Under the pieces are notes generated by a model. The model ran no database searches and was not told the origin of the DNA. It saw only the letters and a list, made by a program, of their open reading frames with translations. Source: Anaerolineales bacterium (GTDB taxonomy: Bacteria; Chloroflexota; Anaerolineae; Anaerolineales; UBA4823). Taken from it: a stretch of DNA of 36,490 bases. The position numbers were made by a program, and so were the translations under genes. This document shows positions 8,154 through 16,114 of this stretch, in pieces. Location of the stretch: NCBI GenBank assembly GCA_020060465.1, contig JAGVAD010000057.1:1-36490 (forward strand). The letters run 5' to 3'. Each line of letters begins with the position of its first letter. Positions within the stretch are counted from its first letter, which is position 1.

Positions 8154-8320
8154 ACAACTTGCACTGGATCAGGGATGTAATCCTCCCGCAATAGCGCGGT
8201 GATTGTTGACCTTCAGATAATTGGGTTATGAACGTCCCCCAGGCTTCTGATCACACAGACTTGTTTCTAGGGGAAACTGTGGGATGTGTTGCACCGACGA
8301 GATAAACCAATTTCGGTGAA

Positions 8321-8338
8321 TGTCTATAGAGATAGACA
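8321..8338. repeat. Small inverted repeat downstream of the GT-C gene
   Basis: TGTCTAT (8321-8327) and ATAGACA (8332-8338) form a perfect seven-base stem with a four-base loop, 13 bases after the stop of the membrane protein gene. There is no T tract, so a terminator role is only possible. Confidence 0.35.
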
Positions 8339-8350
8339 AGGAAGCCGAGC

Positions 8351-9892
8351 CTATTGAGGCGATGATATAAGATAAATTACCGCCTGGTCATCTCGATAGA
8401 CCTCTTGCATGGCGGGGTCATCTTCCGCCTGACGAATAAAATCTTCGTGCAACAGGTCGCTGTGAACATAACGCGAACCGAAGCGCTCCAAAATCGCTTG
8501 AGAAGGCTGATCTATATTGCCTTGCGTAATTTCCACCCACAAGTCATAAAGCTCCGGGTTATAGAGCTGTAAATAAGTGGGATCAAGCCCCACAATATAC
8601 GTGTTCTGGGTATCGTAATAGAACAAGCGCGGAAAATCATCCCAATCGGTATGAAAGATGCGCTCCCCTGGCAGGGTGTTTTCTACCAGCCAGGCCGAGG
8701 CTTTGGCGTATAAATCGTAAGGTTTCGATCCCTGGACGCTCTCTGCCGCCGCTGGCAACATCAACCAGGCGCCTAAAGCGATCAACCCTCCTAAAATCAA
8801 CGCTGGTGCTGCCCGCCTCATCTGATCCTGAAGCGTGCCAACCGTTGGCGACGCCTGGCTGATCAACGGCGCCCAGGCAAACGCGGCGAAGATCAAAGCG
8901 AAAGGCGGCAGGTACTCAACAAAACGGCGGGATTGAAAAAGCATCAAGCCGAACAGCGTTGCCAGTAAGAAACCCGTCGCCGTGCGGACATCCATGCGGC
9001 GATTGTTCAACCCTAACGCAGCGACGCCGCCGATGAAAGCCAACAACGCCAGGGGGGAATTTTCCAGCAATTGTCGCGTGGTGTACGGATACCATTCGTT
9101 GCCCACCTGCACGGCGGTCGTCTCGGCCAGCTTCGGCAACAGGTGGCGATAGATAAACACCAGGTTGACTGGAAAGTAGGGATTAATCAACAGCCCCGCC
9201 GCGACGCCGATAGAAGCGTAGATCAACGGGCGCAGTTCGATCTTTTTCTCCACTATCCAGACAGCTACGCTATACAAAACAGCCGTTATGGGCAGCAAAG
9301 GGAAGGCGTTATACAACCATACATATAGAAACGCCAGGGGCAACAAGCGCACATATTTGCCGGTCAGCATCCAATGCAAGCCCCAGGCTAACACCGCCAA
9401 TGAAAGCGACTGAACACGTGTGATGCTCATTCGGTAAAGAAAAGCCTGAGAAACCGCCAGCAACCCCAACGCCCATAACCAGGAGTAAGGTACGCGCTGT
9501 CCACGCAACAACCACCAGATGCTCAAGAAAGCCAGACTGGCAAAAACCACGCTTGCCCATTTCGCACCCAGACGCAGATCTCCAAATGTGAACGGGATCA
9601 ACCCCACATGAAAGAGAAAATGATGATCGTAAAACTCGCGCGGATTCAGGATCGTCAATGGCAGCCAGGGAAAATTCGGTTTTAGCCCCTGGGTTCGCAT
9701 GATCTGCGCCAGGCGGATATGATAAAAACCGTCATTGTCCGGCATATCCGGGGTAGAAAATTGCACCAAAGCCATCGCCCCCATAAATAGCCCAAATAAG
9801 ACCAGCGCCAACACCGCTGTGCGCCAGTTTACTGCTGGTGTAAGCTCCACAGCAACCGCTTCACGGCGAAGATAACTTTGTATAGACCTCAT
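8351..9892 (-). CDS. Polytopic GT-C-like membrane protein (STT3-related appearance)
   Basis: A 513-residue integral membrane protein with roughly 10-12 hydrophobic helices and a soluble C-terminal part of about 130 residues. After the first helix comes NDGFYHIRLA (53-62), reminiscent of the D-x-YYHxRLA motif in the first external loop of STT3/AglB oligosaccharyltransferases, where the Asp binds metal. A second loop has FYDHHFLFH (87-95). The WWDYG signature of true oligosaccharyltransferases is not seen. I therefore call it a GT-C-fold glycosyltransferase-like protein using a polyprenyl-phosphate-linked donor, by inference. It lies 62 bases behind the DUF5667 gene and may share its operon with the sigma factor. 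Confidence 0.6.
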   Translation of the reverse strand: MRSIQSYLRREAVAVELTPAVNWRTAVLALVLFGLFMGAMALVQFSTPDMPDNDGFYHIRLAQIMRTQGLKPNFPWLPLTILNPREFYDHHFLFHVGLIPFTFGDLRLGAKWASVVFASLAFLSIWWLLRGQRVPYSWLWALGLLAVSQAFLYRMSITRVQSLSLAVLAWGLHWMLTGKYVRLLPLAFLYVWLYNAFPLLPITAVLYSVAVWIVEKKIELRPLIYASIGVAAGLLINPYFPVNLVFIYRHLLPKLAETTAVQVGNEWYPYTTRQLLENSPLALLAFIGGVAALGLNNRRMDVRTATGFLLATLFGLMLFQSRRFVEYLPPFALIFAAFAWAPLISQASPTVGTLQDQMRRAAPALILGGLIALGAWLMLPAAAESVQGSKPYDLYAKASAWLVENTLPGERIFHTDWDDFPRLFYYDTQNTYIVGLDPTYLQLYNPELYDLWVEITQGNIDQPSQAILERFGSRYVHSDLLHEDFIRQAEDDPAMQEVYRDDQAVIYLISSPQ

Positions 9893-9954
9893 GCGCTCAT
9901 CGGCTTTCTCACCGGTCCACCGTTAAAATGGCATGGAGGCACAAAGAATCTCGA

Positions 9955-11025
9955 CTATTTATTTTTGTTCTTGCCGCCCTTGTTATTTCCTTTGTCGTTA
10001 TCGTTCTTTCCCTTTCCCGGGTTGTCGTTGCCTCGATCGCTGTTGCCTCTGCCATTGCCGTTATTCTCATTGCTGTTATCGTTGCCGCCAGGATTGCCGT
10101 TGTTGTTCGAATTGCCGCGGTTGGCTGAACCGTTGCTATTGCCCGAATTTCCGGGCGCGCTGTTCGTGTTGGAATTATCGTTGCCATTCCCACCGCCTTG
10201 CGGGTTGCCGTTTCCATTGTTGTCTGGATTGTCGTCACTGTCCCCATCATCTTCGCCAGTGGGCTTTCGGTCTAAAATGCTGGAGCCGTCATCGGAGGGG
10301 AACATTCCGGTCCAGCTATCCACAGCGTTTTCCACCAGTGGTTGTAAGGTCGTCGGCGCTGCCGCGGATAATTGCACCAGGACATGAGCAAAACCCACCA
10401 CACGATTCTCGATGCGATGACGCAGAATAGCCCCGCGCCGCGCATCCTTTTCACTGACCAGACGCTGCAGATTATTGGCTTTCTGCACATAGACTTGCAA
10501 TTCCATCAGCATCGTTTCCGCGTCTTCGACTCGGCCAATTTCCACCAACGCTTTCGCTTCATTCAACCGCCGGTCAGCATACTCCATGTACAAATTTACT
10601 TCTTGCTCTGGCCTGAAGGTAAACGCCAGCCGCGCCTGCTCCAAGCCAATTTTCACAGGATACAGCCCATCGCCGGGCAAAGTATATTCCGCCGCCCGTG
10701 CGGTGATGATCCCTCCGGTGAACAGAATCAGTAACGTCAGAATTGCGACAAATGCATAAGCAAAAGACGGCATGGCGAAAGAGGGGATAGCGAAGCCGCG
10801 AGCTGGCCTTTGGGCTTTTCGTCTTTCAAAGGAGGGCGCGGGGCGAGCGCGCGGTGCTGTCTCCACCAGCGGTACAGTTACTGGAAAGAGGGCGTTCAGC
10901 TCCGCAAAAAATTTCGACCGGCTGGCTTCAGCCGCCGTTGCATCCCGCTGAGGCGTGCTGCGCAGCAGATCAAAATATTGCATCAGGATGGGATCCACTT
11001 CATCCAACTCGAAATTTGGATTCAT
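9955..11025 (-). CDS. DUF5667 membrane protein with long Asn/Gly-rich tail
   Basis: A 356-residue protein with three parts. A cytoplasmic N-terminus (1-85) could contact the sigma factor. One transmembrane helix follows (about 88-108). The extracytoplasmic DUF5667 region (115-220) opens with the typical LPGDGLYPVK and a helical LEQARLAF pattern. The last hundred residues (about 256-356) are almost only Asn, Gly, Asp, Ser and Lys, a disordered repeat-like tail. ATG follows the sigma-factor stop after one base (TGA-A-ATG), so translation is coupled. By analogy with other sigma/membrane-protein pairs this is a putative anti-sigma factor or sensor. That is inference, and no catalytic or zinc motif is seen. 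Confidence 0.75.
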   Translation of the reverse strand: MNPNFELDEVDPILMQYFDLLRSTPQRDATAAEASRSKFFAELNALFPVTVPLVETAPRARPAPSFERRKAQRPARGFAIPSFAMPSFAYAFVAILTLLILFTGGIITARAAEYTLPGDGLYPVKIGLEQARLAFTFRPEQEVNLYMEYADRRLNEAKALVEIGRVEDAETMLMELQVYVQKANNLQRLVSEKDARRGAILRHRIENRVVGFAHVLVQLSAAAPTTLQPLVENAVDSWTGMFPSDDGSSILDRKPTGEDDGDSDDNPDNNGNGNPQGGGNGNDNSNTNSAPGNSGNSNGSANRGNSNNNGNPGGNDNSNENNGNGRGNSDRGNDNPGKGKNDNDKGNNKGGKNKNK

Positions 11026-11026
11026 T

Positions 11027-11572
11027 TCATTCTTCCTTGATTAGCAAACGCTTCAGCGCAATCAACGCTCTATGCTGCAACGCCCGCGTGGCTTCTTCGC
11101 TCTTTCCCAAGGCTGCCGCAACGTCCTTGTGCGCCCAGTTTTCAAGAAAGCGCAGCTCAATCACTTGTCTCTGTTCGGGCGGCAACATCAGCAAAGCTTT
11201 GCGAATTCTTTCACGCTCGAACTGCACAGCAACCACGCTGGAGGGATTGGCGTCTGGTTCCTCGTGCCGCTCTGAATCCAGCGACAATAATGGGATCGGC
11301 TGGCGGCGGAAATGATCGGTGATCCAGTTATGGGCAATACGATAAAGATAAGCGCGAACATTTTCCACCGGTCCCAGACCGTCTCGCACCGCGCGCAAGA
11401 AACGGCTAAAAGTCTCCGATACACAATCCTCAGCCAGGTCGCTATCCACAAGCATACGATAAGCGTACCGGTAAAGCTCTTCGCTATATTGCTCGTAAAT
11501 AGCGATCAAAATCTTGCGGCTATACAAGCTTCGATCTGCCGGAAGCTCATCTCCCTGGTTTTGTGTTGTCAT
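11027..11572 (-). CDS. ECF-type RNA polymerase sigma factor
   Basis: A 181-residue group 4 sigma factor. Region 2 (about 24-90) shows YEQYSEELYRYAYRM, the DLAEDCVSETF core and AYLYRIAHNWITDHFRR. Region 4 (about 120-176) shows LPPEQRQVIELRF and the helix-turn-helix around KDVAAALGKSEEATRALQHRAL. Sigma-1 and sigma-3 are absent, as expected. The frame is open upstream to 11677, but the first 35 residues are unlike the family, so ATG at 11572 is chosen. No clear Shine-Dalgarno precedes it, which leaves the start uncertain. It is coupled to the DUF5667 membrane protein, its likely regulator. Confidence 0.9.
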   Translation of the reverse strand: MTTQNQGDELPADRSLYSRKILIAIYEQYSEELYRYAYRMLVDSDLAEDCVSETFSRFLRAVRDGLGPVENVRAYLYRIAHNWITDHFRRQPIPLLSLDSERHEEPDANPSSVVAVQFERERIRKALLMLPPEQRQVIELRFLENWAHKDVAAALGKSEEATRALQHRALIALKRLLIKEE

Positions 11573-11691
11573 TCTATATGACGCACAACCCAATTCAATC
11601 GTTACGGCATCTATTATTCTGGAGCTGTAATTCCCGCCCCAATTATCGGTGCGGCAGGAATTTACCTCCCTATACAAATCACCTATACCGT

Positions 11692-11697
11692 TATAAT
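11692..11697 (+). promoter_or_regulatory. -10 element ahead of the 604-residue gene
   Basis: A perfect TATAAT on the plus strand in the divergent gap between the sigma factor and the 604-aa protein gene. The predicted start near 11704 is directly in front of a terminator-like hairpin (11708-11748). No strong -35 is visible. Confidence 0.4.
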
Positions 11698-11707
11698 TCT
11701 AACATGG

Positions 11708-11748
11708 AAAAACCCACATATTCCAGGCAAGACCCTATGTGAGTTTTT
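11708..11748 (+). terminator. Terminator-like hairpin in a divergent intergenic region
   Basis: AAAAAC and CACATA (11708-11720, separated by one C) pair with TATGTG and GTTTTT (11736-11748, separated by one A). This gives a 13-position stem with one mismatch and a 15-base loop, ending in a T tract. It would terminate plus-strand transcripts begun at 11692-11697 after about 45 bases. Its A tract makes it potentially two-directional. Confidence 0.45.
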
Positions 11749-11761
11749 GTAAAATCACGCG

Positions 11762-11819
11762 CCCTGAGCTTGTCGAAGGGTGTGAACGCTTCACTGAACG
11801 ACTGGTATGCTTCGACAAG
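11762..11819. repeat. REP-like palindromic repeat
   Basis: The segment begins with CCCTGAGCTTGTCGAAGGG (11762-11780). CTTGTCGAAG (11769-11778) is repeated inverted as CTTCGACAAG (11810-11819), a perfect ten-base inverted repeat with a 31-base interior. The GACAAGCTCAGGG/CCCTGAGCTTGTC core is a sequence I recognise as a dispersed intergenic repeat in several bacterial phyla. Together with 11692-11748 it accounts for most of the 311 bases between the sigma-factor start and the next gene. Confidence 0.55.
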
Positions 11820-11883
11820 GTATGCATACCAACCAGGGCAAATCCCAATGAACCCCAGGCAACCGCTTGAAAAGAGGACATTT

Positions 11884-13698
11884 ATGGCCAAGAAACGACC
11901 CTCCCCATCCGCACTGCCGCAAACGACTGATCGTTGGTATTTATCGCTTCGGGAAGCTGAGATCCCCGTGCTTCAAAAATCTTTGGCGGCAGAGCAGCCT
12001 TGCTTGTTACTGTTAGTTGATCTTACTCATCAGCTCGTCTTGGCATTGCAAGTCTACCCTAAACGGCCAACAATAAAGGTCATTGAAAATTTCATCCAAG
12101 ATGCTATTCTCAAGCCCCAGATCAGCGTGCGTACCGAGGCGTACCGCCCAGCGGAGATTCAAATTGAACAGCCAGAGCTTATCGAAGACCTATCATCGGC
12201 GTTCCAGAATTTGGGCATCGCTGTAACGGCGGGGAGCGAACCAGAGCTGATTGACCAAATCACAGAACAGTTTTCCATGTTTATGGACGACTTCATACCG
12301 GAACCACCCGGGCTGCTGTCTGTGGCAGGTGCGACCCCCGAAATGATTGCGGAATTATTCTCAGCCGCTGCGGAATACTACCGCGCCGCGCCCTGGAAGT
12401 TCCTGACTGACGAACAGCCTCTCGCAGTGGAATACGACCCGCCCGGAAAGACCTGTTATATATCTTTGATGGGCGGAGGTGGTATGGAGTTCGGCCTTGT
12501 GCTTTATCATCATTTGGACGATTTAATTTGGGTTTACAGTCGTGCAGATTCGCCCGAAGAAGCCATGCCGCCTTCTGGCTTTCATTCTCTGTCCTTCGAA
12601 CGCAAAGAGGATGTACCATCCCAGGACCTCAAAGCCATCCAAGAATATGGCTGGAAGGTCGCTAACCGCCGCGCTTATCCAATGCCTCTGATAACAACCG
12701 TGGAAGAAGTTCAACGTCCGCCCAGAGAAGAATTGATCCTTTATGAAGCGTTGCTTAAAGCGATTCCGATCTTCGTACAGCGCTTGCAGCCAGATGGCTA
12801 TGACGACTATCTGCCCGCGCAAGTAGAAGTTGTGACCCACACTTACGATGGAGAAGTTCGCTTGCGGTTCAACTACCCCATCACGGTTAGCTTGCCGCGA
12901 ATAGACGATGAGGATGAGAGCGCGCTTCTGGAACTTGATGAGCATCTGCGCCGCGCAAACGCCATCGCTCATCAAGCCTGGTTAGAGAACGACAGCCAGG
13001 AACGCATTCGGTTGGCGCGGCAGGCGTTAGAAATTTCGTCGGATTGCGTGGAGGCTTATACAGTTCTGGCGGAAGAAAGCCAGGACGACGACAAAGCCAT
13101 AGAATATCTGGAACAAGCGGTGCGCGCCGGCGAGCGAATTTTCACTCCCGAAGTAATTGATCGTCTCGGAGAAGAAGTTTTCGAATTCGAAGAGGCAATC
13201 CCATATTTGCGCGCTCACGCCTCTCTGGCCGAGAGCCTGGAGGCTGCTGGGCGTAAGGAAGAAGCGCTGCATCAATACCTGAAGCTCATTGAACTGGATG
13301 CGTATGACGAGCAAGGCGCTCGTTTTAACGCTTTAAACCTGCTTCTGCAACTAAAACGAGATGACGAGGCGGAAACTTTAATTCAGCGCGTGGAAGACGA
13401 GGATTATCCTGACTTTGTGTATTCGCGCGCCTTAATCGCTTTCCGTAAGAACGGCGATACGCCAAAGAGCCGCCGGCTGCTAAAAAGGGCTTTGCTCTTC
13501 AACGCGCACGTACCAGATTATCTCAGTGGAAAGCGACCTCTGCCCAGTGAAGAGGAAGAATTCCTGATGTTAGACGAACAAAGAGACGCCGCCGAATACG
13601 CCCGTTTGCAATACAACAACTGGTGGTCAACGCCAGGAGCGATAAATTGGCTGCTAAAAAACATTCCACACGCAGGCGGGTTGACAAACCCCAATTGA
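11884..13698 (+). CDS. Unrecognised 604-residue protein with C-terminal TPR-like helices
   Basis: I do not recognise a named function. The N-terminal third contains two alpha/beta-looking segments, including WYLSLREAEIPVLQ and a CLLLLVDLTHQLVLAL strand. The middle (about 150-290) has FSAAAEYYRAAPW and a GGGGMEFGLVLYHH core, patterns I associate loosely with DUF6930/DUF7309-type proteins. The last 240 residues (from about 363, HQAWLENDSQERIRLARQAL) are helical pairs of TPR type. It has no signal peptide or membrane segment. ATG at 11884 is chosen because GAGG lies seven bases upstream. The same frame is open further upstream but runs through the palindromic repeat, so that extension is not believed. 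It probably acts as a cytoplasmic scaffold or adaptor, by inference only. Confidence 0.7.
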   Translation: MAKKRPSPSALPQTTDRWYLSLREAEIPVLQKSLAAEQPCLLLLVDLTHQLVLALQVYPKRPTIKVIENFIQDAILKPQISVRTEAYRPAEIQIEQPELIEDLSSAFQNLGIAVTAGSEPELIDQITEQFSMFMDDFIPEPPGLLSVAGATPEMIAELFSAAAEYYRAAPWKFLTDEQPLAVEYDPPGKTCYISLMGGGGMEFGLVLYHHLDDLIWVYSRADSPEEAMPPSGFHSLSFERKEDVPSQDLKAIQEYGWKVANRRAYPMPLITTVEEVQRPPREELILYEALLKAIPIFVQRLQPDGYDDYLPAQVEVVTHTYDGEVRLRFNYPITVSLPRIDDEDESALLELDEHLRRANAIAHQAWLENDSQERIRLARQALEISSDCVEAYTVLAEESQDDDKAIEYLEQAVRAGERIFTPEVIDRLGEEVFEFEEAIPYLRAHASLAESLEAAGRKEEALHQYLKLIELDAYDEQGARFNALNLLLQLKRDDEAETLIQRVEDEDYPDFVYSRALIAFRKNGDTPKSRRLLKRALLFNAHVPDYLSGKRPLPSEEEEFLMLDEQRDAAEYARLQYNNWWSTPGAINWLLKNIPHAGGLTNPN

Positions 13699-13720
13699 TT
13701 TTTCTCAGCCGGTTTGGAGA

Positions 13721-13726
13721 TATAAT
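13721..13726 (+). promoter_or_regulatory. -10 element upstream of the MFS gene
   Basis: A perfect TATAAT, 22 bases after the stop of the 604-aa protein gene. A start near 13733 would give a leader of nearly 190 bases for the MFS gene. An ATG lies at 13734, and its nine-codon frame (MDEIFHPPR) ends inside the following hairpin. The -35 is weak (TTGATT at a 20-base distance). Confidence 0.4.
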
Positions 13727-13756
13727 CAAACCCATGGACGAAATCTTCCATCCACC

Positions 13757-13773
13757 CCGTTAAGTCTTAACGG
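13757..13773 (+). terminator. Hairpin with T-rich tail between the TPR-like and MFS genes
   Basis: CCGTTAA (13757-13763) pairs with TTAACGG (13767-13773) around a three-base loop and is followed by TTTCTTCC. It could end the 604-aa protein transcript or act as an attenuator within the MFS leader if the promoter at 13721 is used. Confidence 0.4.
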
Positions 13774-13806
13774 TTTCTTCCTGTCCGCGCGCGCCGCCTC
13801 AGGCAG

Positions 13807-13894
13807 TTCAAGGTTGATTGCGAAAACGATTTTCCCGACGGGTGATGTAGGCGCAACCTGCCTGCATCCTCTCCAGTCATACTCAACCCTTGAA
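13807..13894 (+). promoter_or_regulatory. Putative structured 5' leader RNA of the MFS gene
   Basis: Bases 13807-13817 (TTCAAGGTTGA) pair with 13883-13894 (TCAACCCTTGAA), eleven base pairs with one bulged C, closing an 88-base domain. Inside, CCC-GAC-GGG (13834-13842) can form a small hairpin, and GATGTAGGC (13844-13852) pairs with GCCTGCATC (13860-13868), nine pairs with one G-U. The loop of this last stem (GCAA, 13853-13856) complements TTGC at 13818-13821, a possible pseudoknot. The domain ends 14 bases before the GGAGG ribosome-binding site. I match it to no known riboswitch class. Confidence 0.4.
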
Positions 13895-13920
13895 TCTGAC
13901 GAACCTGGAGGACGGCAATT

Positions 13921-15150
13921 ATGAATAAGCGAGGCATCGCTTCCATAATGGGAGCGCGCTGGTTACGAGGCGCTTTTCCGTTAACTTTACTTTTCCTGCT
14001 GATCGAGTTTTTTGATGAGCTGCATTATGGGGTTCAGGGTGCAGCGCTCCCATATATCCGAAATGATCTGGGGCTGACTTACGCGCAAGCAGGCCTTTTG
14101 TTGGGCCTGCCCGGCCTGCTTGGCTCATTCTTTGAGCCGGTCATCATGCTGTTCGGCGACACTTCACTGAGAAAGAGCCTGATCATCCTTGGCGGATCAT
14201 CCCTGGTCGGCGTAGTCATCTTGCTTGGGACAGCGCAAACTTTTCCGATTGCTTTGATCGCCATGACGATCTCGTTCCTGGCAAGCGGCGCCTTTGTCAC
14301 TTTATCACAGGCCACTTTGATGGATCTAAACCCCAACCGTCAGCCACAGATGATGGCGCGTTGGACTCTGGCCGGTTCCATCGGCAACCTGGCCGGCCCG
14401 CTTTTGGTTGCTGCAGTGTTCACACAGGGGCTAAGCTGGCGAGTCAATTATTTGATTCTCGCCGTTCCGGCGTTCGCTCTCACCCTGCTTTTGCTGGTGA
14501 GCAAATTTCCTCCTCGCCTGCAACGCCTGGCAGACGATGCTCAGCCACATGAAAGCGAAACACCCTTATCCTTGCTCAGCGGTCTATGGCAAGCGGTTCG
14601 CAATATCCATTTGATGCGCTGGCTGGTTCTATTGGATTTTGCAGATCTGCTGCTGGATGTATTCTTGAGTTATTCCGCTCTGTATTTCAGTGATGTCGTA
14701 GGATTAGCGCCGGCGCAAGTCGCCGTCACGATGAGCGCGATGATGGCGGCGGGCTTGCTTTCGAATATCGCCTTGATCCCCATTCTGGAAAAGGTTGATG
14801 GGAGACGGCTGGTGCGCGTTACTGCGCTCATCTCCGGCGTGGGTTACGCAGCCTGGCTATTGGCGCCTTGGGTCTGGGCGAAAATTGGGCTGGCTCTGGC
14901 GGTGCGCCTCTCCACGCTAGGTTGGTATGAGGTGCTTCAAGGGGAGGCGTATGCAGCGCTGCCTGGTCGCTCAGGAACGGTGATGGCGCTCAACTCTATA
15001 ACCGGTCTGCTGGGCGGTGTGTTGATCTGGTCGGTGGGCTGGCTCGCAGAGCAAACTGGATTGCAAACTGCGATGTGGCTGCTGCTGGCAGGGCCGTTGA
15101 GTTTGATCTTTTTTGCACCAGCGCGGCGGGTGTCTGTCCCAGGCCTGTAG
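13921..15150 (+). CDS. Major facilitator superfamily transporter
   Basis: A 409-residue MFS permease with about 12 predicted helices and a central cytoplasmic loop near residues 200-220. FFDELHYGVQGAALPYIRNDLGLTY (split across helix 1 and the first loop) and the GLPGLLGSFFEP segment of helix 2 are typical of drug/proton antiporter-like members. The GDTSLRKSLIILGG stretch is the degenerate 2-3 loop, lacking the full G-x-L-aDrxGrr motif. The substrate is unknown. GGAGG sits nine bases before the ATG. The long leader may be regulatory. The fumarase genes start 38 bases downstream and may be co-transcribed, though a weak TACAAT lies in between. Confidence 0.85.
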   Translation: MNKRGIASIMGARWLRGAFPLTLLFLLIEFFDELHYGVQGAALPYIRNDLGLTYAQAGLLLGLPGLLGSFFEPVIMLFGDTSLRKSLIILGGSSLVGVVILLGTAQTFPIALIAMTISFLASGAFVTLSQATLMDLNPNRQPQMMARWTLAGSIGNLAGPLLVAAVFTQGLSWRVNYLILAVPAFALTLLLLVSKFPPRLQRLADDAQPHESETPLSLLSGLWQAVRNIHLMRWLVLLDFADLLLDVFLSYSALYFSDVVGLAPAQVAVTMSAMMAAGLLSNIALIPILEKVDGRRLVRVTALISGVGYAAWLLAPWVWAKIGLALAVRLSTLGWYEVLQGEAYAALPGRSGTVMALNSITGLLGGVLIWSVGWLAEQTGLQTAMWLLLAGPLSLIFFAPARRVSVPGL

Positions 15151-15156
15151 TACAAT
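15151..15156 (+). promoter_or_regulatory. Weak -10 ahead of the fumarase genes
   Basis: TACAAT (one mismatch to consensus) begins directly after the MFS stop codon, 33 bases before the fumarase alpha ATG. No -35 match at normal distance. Confidence 0.3.
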
Positions 15157-15188
15157 AAGAACCAGTGAAATGATATGGAGGCGCAGCC

Positions 15189-16061
15189 ATGCACGATATA
15201 ACCCCACAAATCCTTGAATTGATCCGCCTGGCAGCAACCGATCTGCCAGAAGATGTTGAAGTTTCCCTACGCAAAGCGCTGGAAAACGAAGCGCCAGGTT
15301 CGGCAGCGCGCGGCGCGCTGGAGACAATCCTTCGGAATGTCGAAATCTCACGTCAGAATTCGACGCCCATTTGTCAGGACACTGGCACCCCAATTTTCTA
15401 TGTCAAATATCCCGAAGGGTGGAGCACGCGTAAACTGCGTACCCAAATCGAGGCTGCCGTAGCGCAGGCGACGAAACTTTCCTACTTGCGGCCTAACTCG
15501 GTGGATTCGCTCAGCGGTAAGAACACGGGCAACAATCTGGGCGACGAGCATTTTCCCACTGTGCACTTTGAAGAAGTTGAAGGTGAAGAATTGGTCATAG
15601 ATCTCATGCTGAAAGGCGGAGGGTGCGAGAATGTGGGGGCGCAATATTCGCTGCCCAATACGGCACTGAGCGCTGGGCGCGACCTGGCTGGCGTGCGTAA
15701 GGTGGTGCTGGATGCAGTCCACAAAGCCCAGGGGCAGGGCTGCGCGCCGGGCATCTTAGGCGTCGCCATCGGTGGTGACCGCGGCTCATCCTATTACGCC
15801 TCCAAAGAGACCCTGTTTCAGAAAATGACGGATGAAAATCCCAACCCCGAACTGGCGCAGTTAGAAGAACGACTCACCCAGGAGGCCAACCAACTGGGCA
15901 TTGGCCCCATGGGCTTTGGCGGTAAGACCACCGTCTTGGGGACGCGCATCACCAGTTTGCACCGCTTGCCAGCCAGCTTCTTTGTGACAATTTCTTATAT
16001 GTGTTGGGCGTACCGTCGCCGCCGTATGATCTGGCAGAACGGCGAAGTTCGCTATGAATAG
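15189..16061 (+). CDS. Class I fumarate hydratase, alpha subunit
   Basis: The 290-residue N-terminal half of the iron-sulfur fumarase, which adds water to fumarate to make L-malate in the TCA cycle. The three cysteines that hold the [4Fe-4S] cluster are C62 (ICQDTGTP), C146 (GGGCENVG) and C185 (GCAPGILG). GGDRGSS (196-202) is also typical. In bacteria such as E. coli both halves are fused as FumA/FumB. Here they are separate, as in TtdA-TtdB-type and archaeal/thermophile enzymes, so L-tartrate dehydratase is the alternative. With no tartrate genes nearby, fumarase is preferred. GGAGG precedes the ATG by seven bases. The beta subunit starts 53 bases downstream. The enzyme would be oxygen sensitive, which fits an anaerobe or facultative organism. 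Confidence 0.92.
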   Translation: MHDITPQILELIRLAATDLPEDVEVSLRKALENEAPGSAARGALETILRNVEISRQNSTPICQDTGTPIFYVKYPEGWSTRKLRTQIEAAVAQATKLSYLRPNSVDSLSGKNTGNNLGDEHFPTVHFEEVEGEELVIDLMLKGGGCENVGAQYSLPNTALSAGRDLAGVRKVVLDAVHKAQGQGCAPGILGVAIGGDRGSSYYASKETLFQKMTDENPNPELAQLEERLTQEANQLGIGPMGFGGKTTVLGTRITSLHRLPASFFVTISYMCWAYRRRRMIWQNGEVRYE

Positions 16062-16114
16062 ACCGCCCTACCGCTCTTTCTCAGTTGCATAAAACTTATG
16101 GCGGAGAGAAAAGC

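Noticed and set aside
8206..8231. Plus-strand TTGACC ... TTATGA as a promoter
   Set aside because: The spacing is only 14 bases, the -10 is poor and no plus-strand gene follows.
9878..10387. Plus-strand ORF of 169 residues, Leu/Pro/Phe-rich
   Set aside because: It is antisense to the Asn/Gly-rich tail of the DUF5667 protein. The low-complexity codons (GGN/AAY) read backward give this composition.
11770..11883. N-terminal extension of the 604-residue protein (38 extra codons)
   Set aside because: It runs through the palindromic repeat, starts at a TTG without a ribosome-binding site, and the ATG at 11884 has GAGG in front.
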